Positions 57,934-64,000 of a DNA stretch of 64,000 nucleotides are shown in pieces (the stretch's first letter is position 1; the number at the start of each line of letters is the position of its first letter). The notes under the pieces were generated by a model. That model saw only the letters and a list, made by a program, of their open reading frames with translations. It had not been told where the DNA came from and did not search any database. Source of the DNA: JAAXHB01 sp965214945 (GTDB lineage Bacteria; Actinomycetota; Acidimicrobiia; Acidimicrobiales; Aldehydirespiratoraceae); the NCBI GenBank assembly GCA_965214945.1, contig OZ244029.1, forward strand, positions 744,001 through 808,000. The letters run 5' to 3'. A program made the position numbers and the translations under genes.

Positions 57934-59532
57934 ATGAGCGCTCCAGCAACCCCCGATCTCGTAGTCGCCCGCCTGCTCGACTACTTCGGCCGGCGTACTG
58001 ATTGGCAGCGGAGGCTCTGGAACCCTGGGACGGTGACGGTCATCGAAGAGGTCCACGAGGCTCTCAAATTCATGAGGACTAGGCACCTGACCAAAGAGAC
58101 GGTGAACGACCTGGCACGAACTGCCAAGTGTCGCGCAGGACCGGACCTGGGTGTAGGCACAAAAAAGGTGCGCTCAGCATTGACCAAGGCACTCAAAACG
58201 ATCACGGCACTCAAAACTGCACCCAAGGATGACCTGATCCGACTCAAGCTCGAGCATCTCCTCACGATCATCAAGCCGAACTACCTCGCCCGCTGGTCCG
58301 ACGCGCTGGCGGAGAAGCCGGGAGTCCTCACCACTGAGGCCGCTTCAAGACTGCTTGCCGGTCACCTGCTCGGGCTTGGATTCAGTCCAAACAACCTTCA
58401 TCGCTGGGCGATATGGCTCCGAGAACAGCAAGCTCCGAATTCTCTCTCTGAGGTCTTCGCGGAGGCCGAGGTTGTTGCACGTCGCAAGCCACGAGTCTGG
58501 CAGATCCTTATCCCGTTTTCGTCGATCAAGCGCCACAACCAGGAGATGCCCGACGAATGGCTGGACACGAAGAAGGTCAACAAATGGCTCGCTCAGCATG
58601 CTCCGCACGCGTCGATTCGCCAGCTCGGCGGCTTCCTGCTTGGGATAAAAGCGCTGGACGCTTGGGCGGCGGTCGAAGAAGCAAGCGATGCGGTAGAGAG
58701 CCTCGCCGCGCGCGTAGCCGTTGGCTCGCCGGGCGCGGTGCATTTCATGCCGCTGAATCAGGCCTTCGTCGCAGATTCCCGACACGAGTTCAAGCTCGGT
58801 CGACCCCGGCGGCAGGTCGACATCCACTCGCTCAAGCGACAGAACGCGCTCTTCTCGATCTCCGGAGCAGCCATCGAAGGACGGCTTCGATCGGCACTCG
58901 ACCTTGTGGCACCCCTGGAGACCGGGGCACCGGGTTCGGCCGTAGCGGGAGGCTGGGCTGCCATCGAAGCGATCCTGGCTCGACCAAACACTCGTAACGT
59001 CCAAGCAGCAGCCGACCTGGCTGTACTCATAGCATGCAGTTTTCCTCGCGCTGAGCTAACGCCGCTGACCTACGCTTACCAGGACGAGCACACTGACTCT
59101 CTTGCGACCGGTCTCTCGAACGAGACCTCCAACTTCCGTCGCTGCGCGCTGCTAGGAAAAGCTATCGCGAGCGGTCAGCAACTGGCCTTCGCACGCCCGT
59201 CGGACCAGGCGGCGGCCAAGCGCGTCGCCGAGATCACAGCCAATCCTCGCTGCATCCTCCAGCGCGTAGCCGACCACGTTGAGGAGGCCATCAAACGGCT
59301 CTACCGCCAGCGCAACCTCGTGATGCACGCAGGCACCACAGACTCGGTGGCGATGGAAGCCACGCTTAGGACAGTGCCCTCTCTCGTCGGAGCAGGACTC
59401 GACCGCCTCGTGCACGACGCCCTCACGACCGGCAAGAGCGAACCGCTGCGCCTCGTCGCACGCGCTCGGACCCAGCTCGAACTCTGTGGAAGCGACGGCG
59501 GAACTGTCGCCTGGGACCTACTCGGCCATTAG
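57934..59532 (+). CDS. HEPN-motif protein of unknown family (intact copy)
   Basis: 532 residues from ATG 57934 (GCAGGG upstream); ATG 57907 would add nine residues. The protein is mostly helical, with a positively charged N-terminal ~150 residues (ALTKALKTITALKTAPKDDL, an 18-bp internal duplication) and an Ala/Arg-rich middle. Near the C-terminus RNLVMHAGTT gives R460-x4-H465, the HEPN catalytic motif, in a helix typical of the fold (EEAIKRLYRQ before it). Inferred RNase or its regulator in a conflict system. The ASCH gene follows after 55 bp. Fragments of this gene lie at 30667, 45576 and 61024, so it is a repeatedly copied element. Confidence 0.65.
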   Translation: MSAPATPDLVVARLLDYFGRRTDWQRRLWNPGTVTVIEEVHEALKFMRTRHLTKETVNDLARTAKCRAGPDLGVGTKKVRSALTKALKTITALKTAPKDDLIRLKLEHLLTIIKPNYLARWSDALAEKPGVLTTEAASRLLAGHLLGLGFSPNNLHRWAIWLREQQAPNSLSEVFAEAEVVARRKPRVWQILIPFSSIKRHNQEMPDEWLDTKKVNKWLAQHAPHASIRQLGGFLLGIKALDAWAAVEEASDAVESLAARVAVGSPGAVHFMPLNQAFVADSRHEFKLGRPRRQVDIHSLKRQNALFSISGAAIEGRLRSALDLVAPLETGAPGSAVAGGWAAIEAILARPNTRNVQAAADLAVLIACSFPRAELTPLTYAYQDEHTDSLATGLSNETSNFRRCALLGKAIASGQQLAFARPSDQAAAKRVAEITANPRCILQRVADHVEEAIKRLYRQRNLVMHAGTTDSVAMEATLRTVPSLVGAGLDRLVHDALTTGKSEPLRLVARARTQLELCGSDGGTVAWDLLGH

Positions 59533-59586
59533 CCGGCCGGAAGACCCGCTGCTGCAAAGATGGCTCCTCGAAGAGGTGGGAGTGGG

Positions 59587-60030
59587 ATGAGAGATCTCTG
59601 GCTGTCGATTCACCCGCGTTGGATCAACGCCATCGTGGACGGGCGAAAGACTGTGGAACTGCGACGCCGCGCACCCAGCGTCGAACCTGGAGCCACAGCG
59701 GTTCTCTATGCGACTTCTCCTGACTGCTGTGTCGTCGGGTCTGTTGTCGTCAGTTCTGTGGTCTCTATGCCACTAGGCCAGCTTTGGGAGCAGTACGGCT
59801 TGTCGGCAGCAGTGACTCGACGCGAGTTCTATCGGTATTTTCACGGAGTGAGTGCAGGATCTGCGATCGAGTTCGGGACTGTTCGCACCCTTGCCGATCC
59901 GGTAGGTCTGCACCAGCTGCGAGAACTCGGCATCCGTCCGGCCCAAGGCTGGCGATACCTGCCGCCTGCCTGGGGCAAGAACCTCTTGTCAGCCGCGGTT
60001 CAAGAGGAATGCGACCTGCTCGCCTCCTAG
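59587..60030 (+). CDS. ASCH (PUA-like) domain protein
   Basis: 147 residues from ATG 59587 with GGGAG upstream. DLWLSIHPRWINAIVDGRKT followed by VELRRR is the ASCH signature (G-x-K-x-x-E-x-R), and SVEPGATAVLYATSP is the next strand. ASCH proteins bind RNA or modified nucleosides, and some hydrolyse N4-acetylcytidine. Located 54 bp after the HEPN-motif gene on the same strand, so likely its partner. A relic of the pair, with both genes shortened, is at 60946-61212. Confidence 0.78.
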   Translation: MRDLWLSIHPRWINAIVDGRKTVELRRRAPSVEPGATAVLYATSPDCCVVGSVVVSSVVSMPLGQLWEQYGLSAAVTRREFYRYFHGVSAGSAIEFGTVRTLADPVGLHQLRELGIRPAQGWRYLPPAWGKNLLSAAVQEECDLLAS

Positions 60031-60174
60031 AACGTCACTGGAGCCCGCCCTCGGGATCGTCAACCAGACCTCAGCCTTCAGCCTTAGTTCTGACAGCAAG
60101 ACCCGAGCGCTTATCAGCACTTCGTTGACACAGCCTGTGAGATCGGTGCTGAGCTGTCGTCCGCTGAAGCTCAT
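59989..60174 (-). CDS. Possible small protein overlapping the ASCH gene end
   Basis: 61 codons from ATG 60174 with GGAGGGG eight bases upstream. The sequence (MSFSGRQLSTDLTGCVNEVL, then ISARVLLSELRLKAEVWL) looks like plausible protein, but no family is recognised and it overlaps the ASCH gene on the other strand by 42 bp. Confidence 0.3.
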   Translation of the reverse strand: MSFSGRQLSTDLTGCVNEVLISARVLLSELRLKAEVWLTIPRAGSSDVLGGEQVAFLLNRG

Positions 60175-60227
60175 GATCGTCCCCTCCGCCATGATCGCCC
60201 TGCCACGTCTAAAGTCAGCCAGGCGGG

Positions 60228-60290
60228 GCTGCTCATTGAGAGCGCGGCGTGACCGTTCGTCCTGGCGGTCGCGATAATCGCGTGCTGGTG
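60228..60290 (-). pseudogene. Tiny relic of the excisionase-type antitoxin
   Basis: Encodes DYRDRQDERSRRALNEQ, equal to the region just before the end of the antitoxin at 45672 and the relic at 12740. Only ~18 codons remain. Confidence 0.6.
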
Positions 60291-60311
60291 CCTGGTAGCC
60301 GCAGAAGAGTA

Positions 60312-60362
60312 ACAGCCCCAGCCTCGAGGCTGGGGCTGTCGGGCCAGGGCTACTCACCCTGG
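60312..60362. ncRNA. Double-hairpin element, copy A
   Basis: A 28-bp perfect palindrome (ACAGCCCCAGCC-TCGA... at 60312-60339) is followed after four bases by CCAGGGCTACTCACCCTGG (60344-60362), then GGGGGTGCGGCCACAATATAGG. Copy B at 61533 keeps the second hairpin exactly, while the first keeps its pairing with different bases. Lies before the NYN relic. May be a structured RNA, a terminator/attenuator pair or a mobile-element end. Confidence 0.5.
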
Positions 60363-60391
60363 GGGGGTGCGGCCACAATATAGGCAGCGTC

Positions 60392-60500
60392 GTCGAGATC
60401 GACTTCGGCCACTTCCTCTCCAAGCCGATCTCCTGCAACAGCTACGGGAACAGCTGGCAGAAGAACCCAGCGACGCTTCTGACGCTCGACGCGATTTGAT
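60392..60500 (+). pseudogene. NYN-nuclease relic
   Basis: The plus strand reads IEIDFGHFLSKPISCNSYGN, then SWQKN, aligning with IEIDYGHFLSKPISCHKCGN in the intact NYN gene at 61644. The first ~75 codons and the catalytic Asp pairs are gone, and the sequence decays after ~25 codons. Preceded by a copy of the same double-hairpin leader. Confidence 0.75.
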
Positions 60501-60559
60501 CCTCGGCTAGTGCAGGAGTCTCGGCGAAAGCTCGGCTCAGGAGACGCGAGCGACGAGCT

Positions 60560-60823
60560 TCAGATCGCGTCGAGCGCGTCAGCGATTCGCTGCAGGCCTC
60601 GCGTGGTCGGACTGGTCGACCCACGCTCGATGCGGCTGATGTCGGCCTGGTCCATGCCGCACCGCTCGGCAAGCTGAGATTGCGTTAAGCCGTGCTGCGC
60701 GCGCAGATCGACGACCTGCATCGCGATCCGGTATGCCTGCTCGAACACTTCGGCGTGCTCTTGCGATTCGGCGTCAAGCCTCGCTCGGCGCTGTACGGTG
60801 ACGTCTTCGTAGCTGCGGGTCAT
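60560..60823 (-). CDS. XRE-family helix-turn-helix regulator (HigA-like)
   Basis: 87 residues from ATG 60823, behind GAGGAGC. The helix-turn-helix is LRAQHGLTQSQLAERCGMDQ, then ADISRIERGSTSPTTRGLQR. An N-terminal EHAEVFEQAYRIAMQVVD helix is typical of antitoxins in HigBA-type pairs. No HigB-like toxin gene is next to it: downstream is an NYN relic and upstream the hairpin region, so it is an orphan or acts on a distant partner. Confidence 0.8.
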   Translation of the reverse strand: MTRSYEDVTVQRRARLDAESQEHAEVFEQAYRIAMQVVDLRAQHGLTQSQLAERCGMDQADISRIERGSTSPTTRGLQRIADALDAI

Positions 60824-60945
60824 CTCAGCTCCTCTTTCTTCTGATGGGACAGACGGCTCCCTACCATTTCCGTCGTTGCCTTTCCTTGCATTGTGCGAGC
60901 AGCTTTCGGCGGGTGTCTCGGTGCTCAACACCCCAAAACGGGACT

Positions 60946-60979
60946 GGGGAGAGCTACCCCCGAAGGGGCGGCTCTCCCC
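60946..60979. promoter_or_regulatory. Hairpin upstream of the HEPN/ASCH relic
   Basis: Same GGGGAGAGC...GCTCTCCCC structure as at 57856. The whole block ~60909-61027 is a close copy of ~57820-57940. Confidence 0.7.
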
Positions 60980-61023
60980 GGGTAGAAGGTGGACTCATGT
61001 CCTGTCGGGAAGGATAGCAGGGA

Positions 61024-61212
61024 ATGAGTGCCCCAGCAATCCCCAATCTCGCCCCAGCAACCCCCAATCTCGTAATCGCCCGACAGGTCGGGGCGACCGC
61101 GGTCGTTGCAAGTGCGATCATGGTGACGTCGGTGGCTACCTCATCGCGGGTCGTCGGTCGGTCGAGCCGGGTGCCACGGTGGTGCTGCACCGTCTCGGTC
61201 TCCGGCCGTTGA
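61024..61212 (+). pseudogene. Relic of the HEPN-motif gene start fused to an ASCH remnant
   Basis: Begins like the intact gene (MSAPAIPNL, LVIAR) with a 21-bp internal tandem duplication (61030-61071). It then jumps to other sequence; in another frame RRSVEPGATVVLH (~61150-61190) matches the ASCH protein at 59587. About 1.7 kb of the original pair has been lost between. Confidence 0.65.
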
Positions 61213-61532
61213 TCGATCTCGACCTGCGGTTCGGTGAAGGGACCGACGGCTGCCGGACGGTCCGGATTGTCCAATGGTCGCGATCTTCCAAGCTGGCGCG
61301 CTGCACGCCACGGAGATGGCCACGTTGACGCCCGACTCGGCAGGCGTCAGCGAAAGGACGGACTACCAATGCGCATCTCCATGCTCACGCGCCAAGCCGG
61401 GGCGTGCGGTTGCCGTGCCTTCGTGGAGCGGGAGACAGCTGCGGCACGTCTCGGACAGGGTTGACGCCAACGGCAAGCCTGGTCACCGTGCCCTCGTGGA
61501 GTGGGAGACCGCTGGGGCTGCCGCAGAAGAGG

Positions 61533-61585
61533 AACGGCCCCAGCCGTAGGCCGGGGCCGTTTTTGGCCAGGGCTACTCACCCTGG
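61533..61585. ncRNA. Double-hairpin element, copy B
   Basis: Hairpin 1 AACGGCCCC...GGGGCCGTT (61533-61561) followed by a T run. Hairpin 2 CCAGGGCTACTCACCCTGG (61567-61585) is identical to copy A. GCGACCGCAGTATAGG then leads into the intact NYN gene 60 bp further. The first stem could also be the rho-independent terminator of upstream transcription. Confidence 0.5.
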
Positions 61586-61643
61586 GGGGGTGCGACCGCA
61601 GTATAGGCCGGTTTGTCGGAAAAGCCCAAGTATCTTCGGTTGA

Positions 61644-62282
61644 ATGGCCGAAGGCCGCGTGATCGCCTACATCGATGGGTACAACCTGTACTACGGCATG
61701 ATCGAGACGCGACTCCATTTGTCGCGGTGGCTCGACCTGCCGGCGCTGGGGCGCTCGCTCCTCAAATCCCACCAGCACCTCGTGACGACGCGTTACTTCA
61801 CGACCCGTGTCCGCGGGAACTCAAAAAAGGCTCGGCGGCAAGCCCAACGGCAAGGGATCTTCATAGACGCTTTGCTTGCACGAGGCGGAATCGAAATCGA
61901 CTACGGTCACTTCCTCTCCAAGCCGATCTCCTGCCACAAATGCGGAAACAGATGGCAGAAGAACGAAGAGAAGAAGACCGATGTCAACATCGCTGTTCGC
62001 CTCCTCGACGATGCATACGACGATCTCTTCGACGTCGCAATCATCGTCTCCGGCGACAGCGACCTCGTTCCGGCCATTGAGTCAGTGCGTGCCCGGTTCC
62101 CACACAAGCGCCTGCTCGTGGCCTTCCCGCCCCGCCGCACCTCCAAGGAACTCCGGCGCGTCGCTGACGCTGCGTTCAAGATCCCGAAAGCAAAGATCCG
62201 ATCCGCGTGCCTTCCTGACTCTGTGACTACCAGGGACGGTACGGTCCTGCATGCCCCGAGAGGCTGGCTCCCGAAGACCTGA
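61644..62282 (+). CDS. NYN-domain (LabA-like PIN) nuclease with zinc-like Cys pair
   Basis: 212 residues. RVIAYIDGYNLYYGMIETRL carries the first catalytic Asp/Asn, KKTDVNIAVRLLDDAYDDLF the second, and VAIIVSGDSDLVPAIESVRA the third. PISCHKCGNRWQKNEEKKTD contains a Cys-x2-Cys that could bind zinc. Predicted metal-dependent RNase. The start ATG 61644 has no purine-rich site, while the double-hairpin element sits ~60 bp upstream. Its 3' end overlaps the convergent XRE/ImmA gene by 56 bp. Confidence 0.82.
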   Translation: MAEGRVIAYIDGYNLYYGMIETRLHLSRWLDLPALGRSLLKSHQHLVTTRYFTTRVRGNSKKARRQAQRQGIFIDALLARGGIEIDYGHFLSKPISCHKCGNRWQKNEEKKTDVNIAVRLLDDAYDDLFDVAIIVSGDSDLVPAIESVRARFPHKRLLVAFPPRRTSKELRRVADAAFKIPKAKIRSACLPDSVTTRDGTVLHAPRGWLPKT

Positions 62283-63486
62283 AGCCAATTTGCCTCGCTA
62301 AGGATCGGCCGGGTGAGTTCAGCCGCAGATCGAGTTCCGGGTCCGAGTTGCCGTCAAGACGGGCGACCAACTGGCGTGCCCGGACTCGGTCGACGCGCAA
62401 GAACCGGGCTAGCTGGCCCTCGCTGAGTTCTCCTTGAAGGTAGGCTTCGGCTGCCATACACCGGTAGCGGAATGGGAGCATTTCACGATCTCGCGGGTGT
62501 GCTTCGATCGCTAGCGGGCTTCGCGCTTCGCCTACCTTGAATCCTTCTCCTTTAAGGCGATCCCACGTGTAAGCACGTGCTAGCGATAGGTTCTCAAGTC
62601 TCAGTGCCATGGTCTGGACTCCGACTTTGAACCGGTCGGCGAGATGGATCAGGTCGGCTTGCGTCGCACCATTGGGGCGGCTCTGTGCGATCTCGTGGAA
62701 TCTTCTCATCACACCGGCAGCAGGCATGAGGAAGTTCTCAGCGAAGGCGTCGGCGTATCTTTCTCTCACTGGCACTCGCCCGTAGTTGCCAAGGGCGGTC
62801 ACTTCAGTGCTGGCGCGCTGGGTAAGGAAGTGGCCGAACTCATGGGCCATGGTCCAGCGTTGGCGTTCGAAAGGGTGCTTGATGTTGAACGCGACGCAGG
62901 CACCATAGATGGTCGAGCCGATGAAGAGCCCAGCGACCAGGCCCGGAAGATCAAGGCCGAACACTCTAAGCCCAACATCGGACTCCAAGAGCTGACGCAA
63001 CCCGAGAACAGGGCCATCCCCGAGGCCGAGACGATTCCGTTCTGCTGCTTCCAGAGCCTCGCCGGCAGCAGTCGGCTTCAGCGCGTGAGTCGGCCGCTCA
63101 GTCGGATATTGCTGCGGAAGCGCCGACCCGCTGATCCGCTCAAGCTCAACGTAGTCATCGGCCAACTCTTGGAGCATCGACACTGCCGTCAGTACCTCTG
63201 TGTCGATGAGACTGCAGTCCGCTGAGGAACGGAACTCTGCTACAAAGTCCTCACCCACCGGCGAAGTACGCAGCAGTTCGTTGACAGGCTTTCCAAAAAG
63301 CTCGGCAAGAGCCACCAACTCTTCTGGGTGGACAGCGCGCTCGCCCTTCTCGATCGCGGCCATGGTCGTGCGTGACACCCCGATCCGATCGGCTGCCTCC
63401 TTCTGAGTCTTGACTGCAGCCTTGCGCGCCGCCCTCAGACGGGTCGCAACGCCTGACGTGTCCTCGATTTTCAGCATATCGGACAT
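62227..63486 (-). CDS. XRE repressor fused to ImmA/IrrE metallopeptidase
   Basis: 419 residues. N-terminal helix-turn-helix (RLRAARKAAVKTQKEAADRI, then GVSRTTMAAIEKGER). Middle zinc-peptidase domain with HEFGH (215-219) and the downstream DAFAENFLMP containing the third zinc-ligand region. C-terminal helical part follows. Such proteins cleave repressors to induce mobile elements or stress genes, or act as the antitoxin side of stress-response modules. The last ~35 residues (after LRLNSPGRSL) overlap the NYN gene on the other strand and look irregular, so the natural end may be earlier. A 61-codon ORF lies just upstream. Confidence 0.85.
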   Translation of the reverse strand: MSDMLKIEDTSGVATRLRAARKAAVKTQKEAADRIGVSRTTMAAIEKGERAVHPEELVALAELFGKPVNELLRTSPVGEDFVAEFRSSADCSLIDTEVLTAVSMLQELADDYVELERISGSALPQQYPTERPTHALKPTAAGEALEAAERNRLGLGDGPVLGLRQLLESDVGLRVFGLDLPGLVAGLFIGSTIYGACVAFNIKHPFERQRWTMAHEFGHFLTQRASTEVTALGNYGRVPVRERYADAFAENFLMPAAGVMRRFHEIAQSRPNGATQADLIHLADRFKVGVQTMALRLENLSLARAYTWDRLKGEGFKVGEARSPLAIEAHPRDREMLPFRYRCMAAEAYLQGELSEGQLARFLRVDRVRARQLVARLDGNSDPELDLRLNSPGRSLARQIGFRSSGASLSGHAGPYRPW

Positions 63487-63509
63487 CGCTGGCTCCTTCT
63501 TAGGCTGCC

Positions 63510-63695
63510 TTAGCCTCGACCGTCGAACCCATGTACCGCGAGACTCTCAGCCGGAACCCTGGACCATTCACCCACGTAGCGGCGATACATCTCAACTATC
63601 AGCTTGCGACAGACCGTTGGATCCTCAGGAGTAGGGGCCACGTCCTGTTCAAGCGTTCCATCGAGCGAGTAGAACTCAGTGAACTCCGCGCACAA
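63510..63695 (-). CDS. Small hypothetical protein upstream of the XRE/ImmA gene
   Basis: 61 codons, ending 23 bp before ATG 63486, so likely co-transcribed. The sequence (EFTEFYSLDGTLEQDVAP, then PTVCRKLIVEMYRRYVGEW) has one Cys and a basic helix; no family recognised. The start is uncertain: TTG 63695 follows GGGGAGG too closely, and a 16-codon leader (from ATG 63727) overlaps in another frame. Confidence 0.45.
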   Translation of the reverse strand: MCAEFTEFYSLDGTLEQDVAPTPEDPTVCRKLIVEMYRRYVGEWSRVPAESLAVHGFDGRG

Positions 63696-63793
63696 GCCTC
63701 CCCACGGGTTCGGGCTGCGCAGACATCGTTAGTATCTTGCTCCGAGTGTGAGAGTGGCCACCGTGACGGCGGCAATCATGGGTTCTGTCTTGC

Positions 63794-64000
63794 TCATGGA
63801 TCGGTCATTTCATGCTCGAACTCTGCCTCGAGTTCTGCGATGGTGGACGGATCGGTGATCAGGCACACCGTTTTTCTCTCGGTCTTGACCTCAGCGGCGC
63901 CCGGCGGGCAATCAAACTCGGAGGTGGTGTTGTTCGAATCGTGCTTGAAGATGACGAGCAAGGCGAAGGTGAGTATGAACACGCCGAGGTAAAAGACCAC
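63794..64000 (-). CDS. Small single-pass membrane protein, possibly cut by the window edge
   Basis: 68 codons reaching the window end. The N-terminal hydrophobic helix VFYLGVFILTFALLVIF is followed by a soluble part with two Cys (FDCPPGAAEVKTERKTVCLI) and an acidic tail. GTG 64000 may or may not be the true start. No family recognised. Confidence 0.5.
   Translation of the reverse strand: MVFYLGVFILTFALLVIFKHDSNNTTSEFDCPPGAAEVKTERKTVCLITDPSTIAELEAEFEHEMTDP

Noticed and set aside
1..64000. Insertion sequence, integrase or prophage structural genes
   Set aside because: Looked for transposase, integrase, portal, terminase and capsid signatures in the translated frames; none recognised, despite the many repeats and relics.

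Overview
The window is high-GC DNA with frequent GTG/TTG starts, ATGA stop/start overlaps and at least two leaderless-looking promoters. I read it as an actinobacterial chromosome, most likely an acidimicrobiia-like, environmental or host-associated lineage. The lineage is an inference from codon usage, gene style and protein families; no rRNA or tRNA gene is visible to confirm it.

Layout. (1) 0.1-13 kb is a defence-like stretch on the minus strand: a HEPN-like protein, a large protein split by a 22-bp tandem duplication, a DUF5131 gene broken by a 14-bp duplication, a decayed type I restriction locus (hsdR/hsdM), and a 1440-residue protein with a PD-(D/E)XK-like nuclease domain plus a small partner. 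(2) 13-31 kb is catabolic: a decayed hydroxyanthranilate/LysR locus, a PhyH dioxygenase, a ketoglutarate-semialdehyde dehydrogenase carrying one stop codon, an intact five-gene oligopeptide-type ABC importer with a DHDPS-family lyase, then an enolase-superfamily dehydratase, a 2-hydroxyacid dehydrogenase, a BNR-repeat sialidase-like protein, a nucleoside phosphorylase and two broken amidohydrolases. (3) 32-37.8 kb is a compact four-gene module (degenerate J-domain protein, membrane-anchored GrpE-like protein, Hsp70, RDD membrane protein) bracketed by ~70-bp direct repeats; this is the best candidate for an undescribed system. (4) 38-48 kb is again conflict-related: NYN nuclease, AAA ATPase, ClpP/SppA-like SDH_sah protease, HEPN-AbiU2-like protein, TcmP with its three-Cys DUF5131 partner, an excisionase-type antitoxin and a Fic enzyme with a palindromic operator candidate. 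(5) 48-57 kb is catabolic and surface-related: HAAO, alpha/beta hydrolase, LysR, aldehyde dehydrogenase, DHDPS-family lyase, PhyH, glycosyltransferase, Gfo/Idh/MocA oxidoreductase. (6) 57-64 kb holds a second decayed hsd locus, a HEPN-type protein with an ASCH neighbour, an XRE repressor, a second NYN nuclease and an XRE/ImmA-type metallopeptidase.

Two properties of the whole window stand out. Many genes exist as one intact copy plus one to three internally deleted relics elsewhere in the same 64 kb (DUF5131, hsdR/hsdM, HEPN gene, ASCH, NYN, excisionase antitoxin, HAAO, LysR). Perfect or near-perfect tandem duplications of 14-41 bp are very common and in several cases are exactly what breaks the reading frame. 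Together they suggest a genome decaying by slippage and microhomology deletion, with repeated gain of conflict genes. No transposase, integrase, CRISPR array, tRNA or rRNA gene was recognised.
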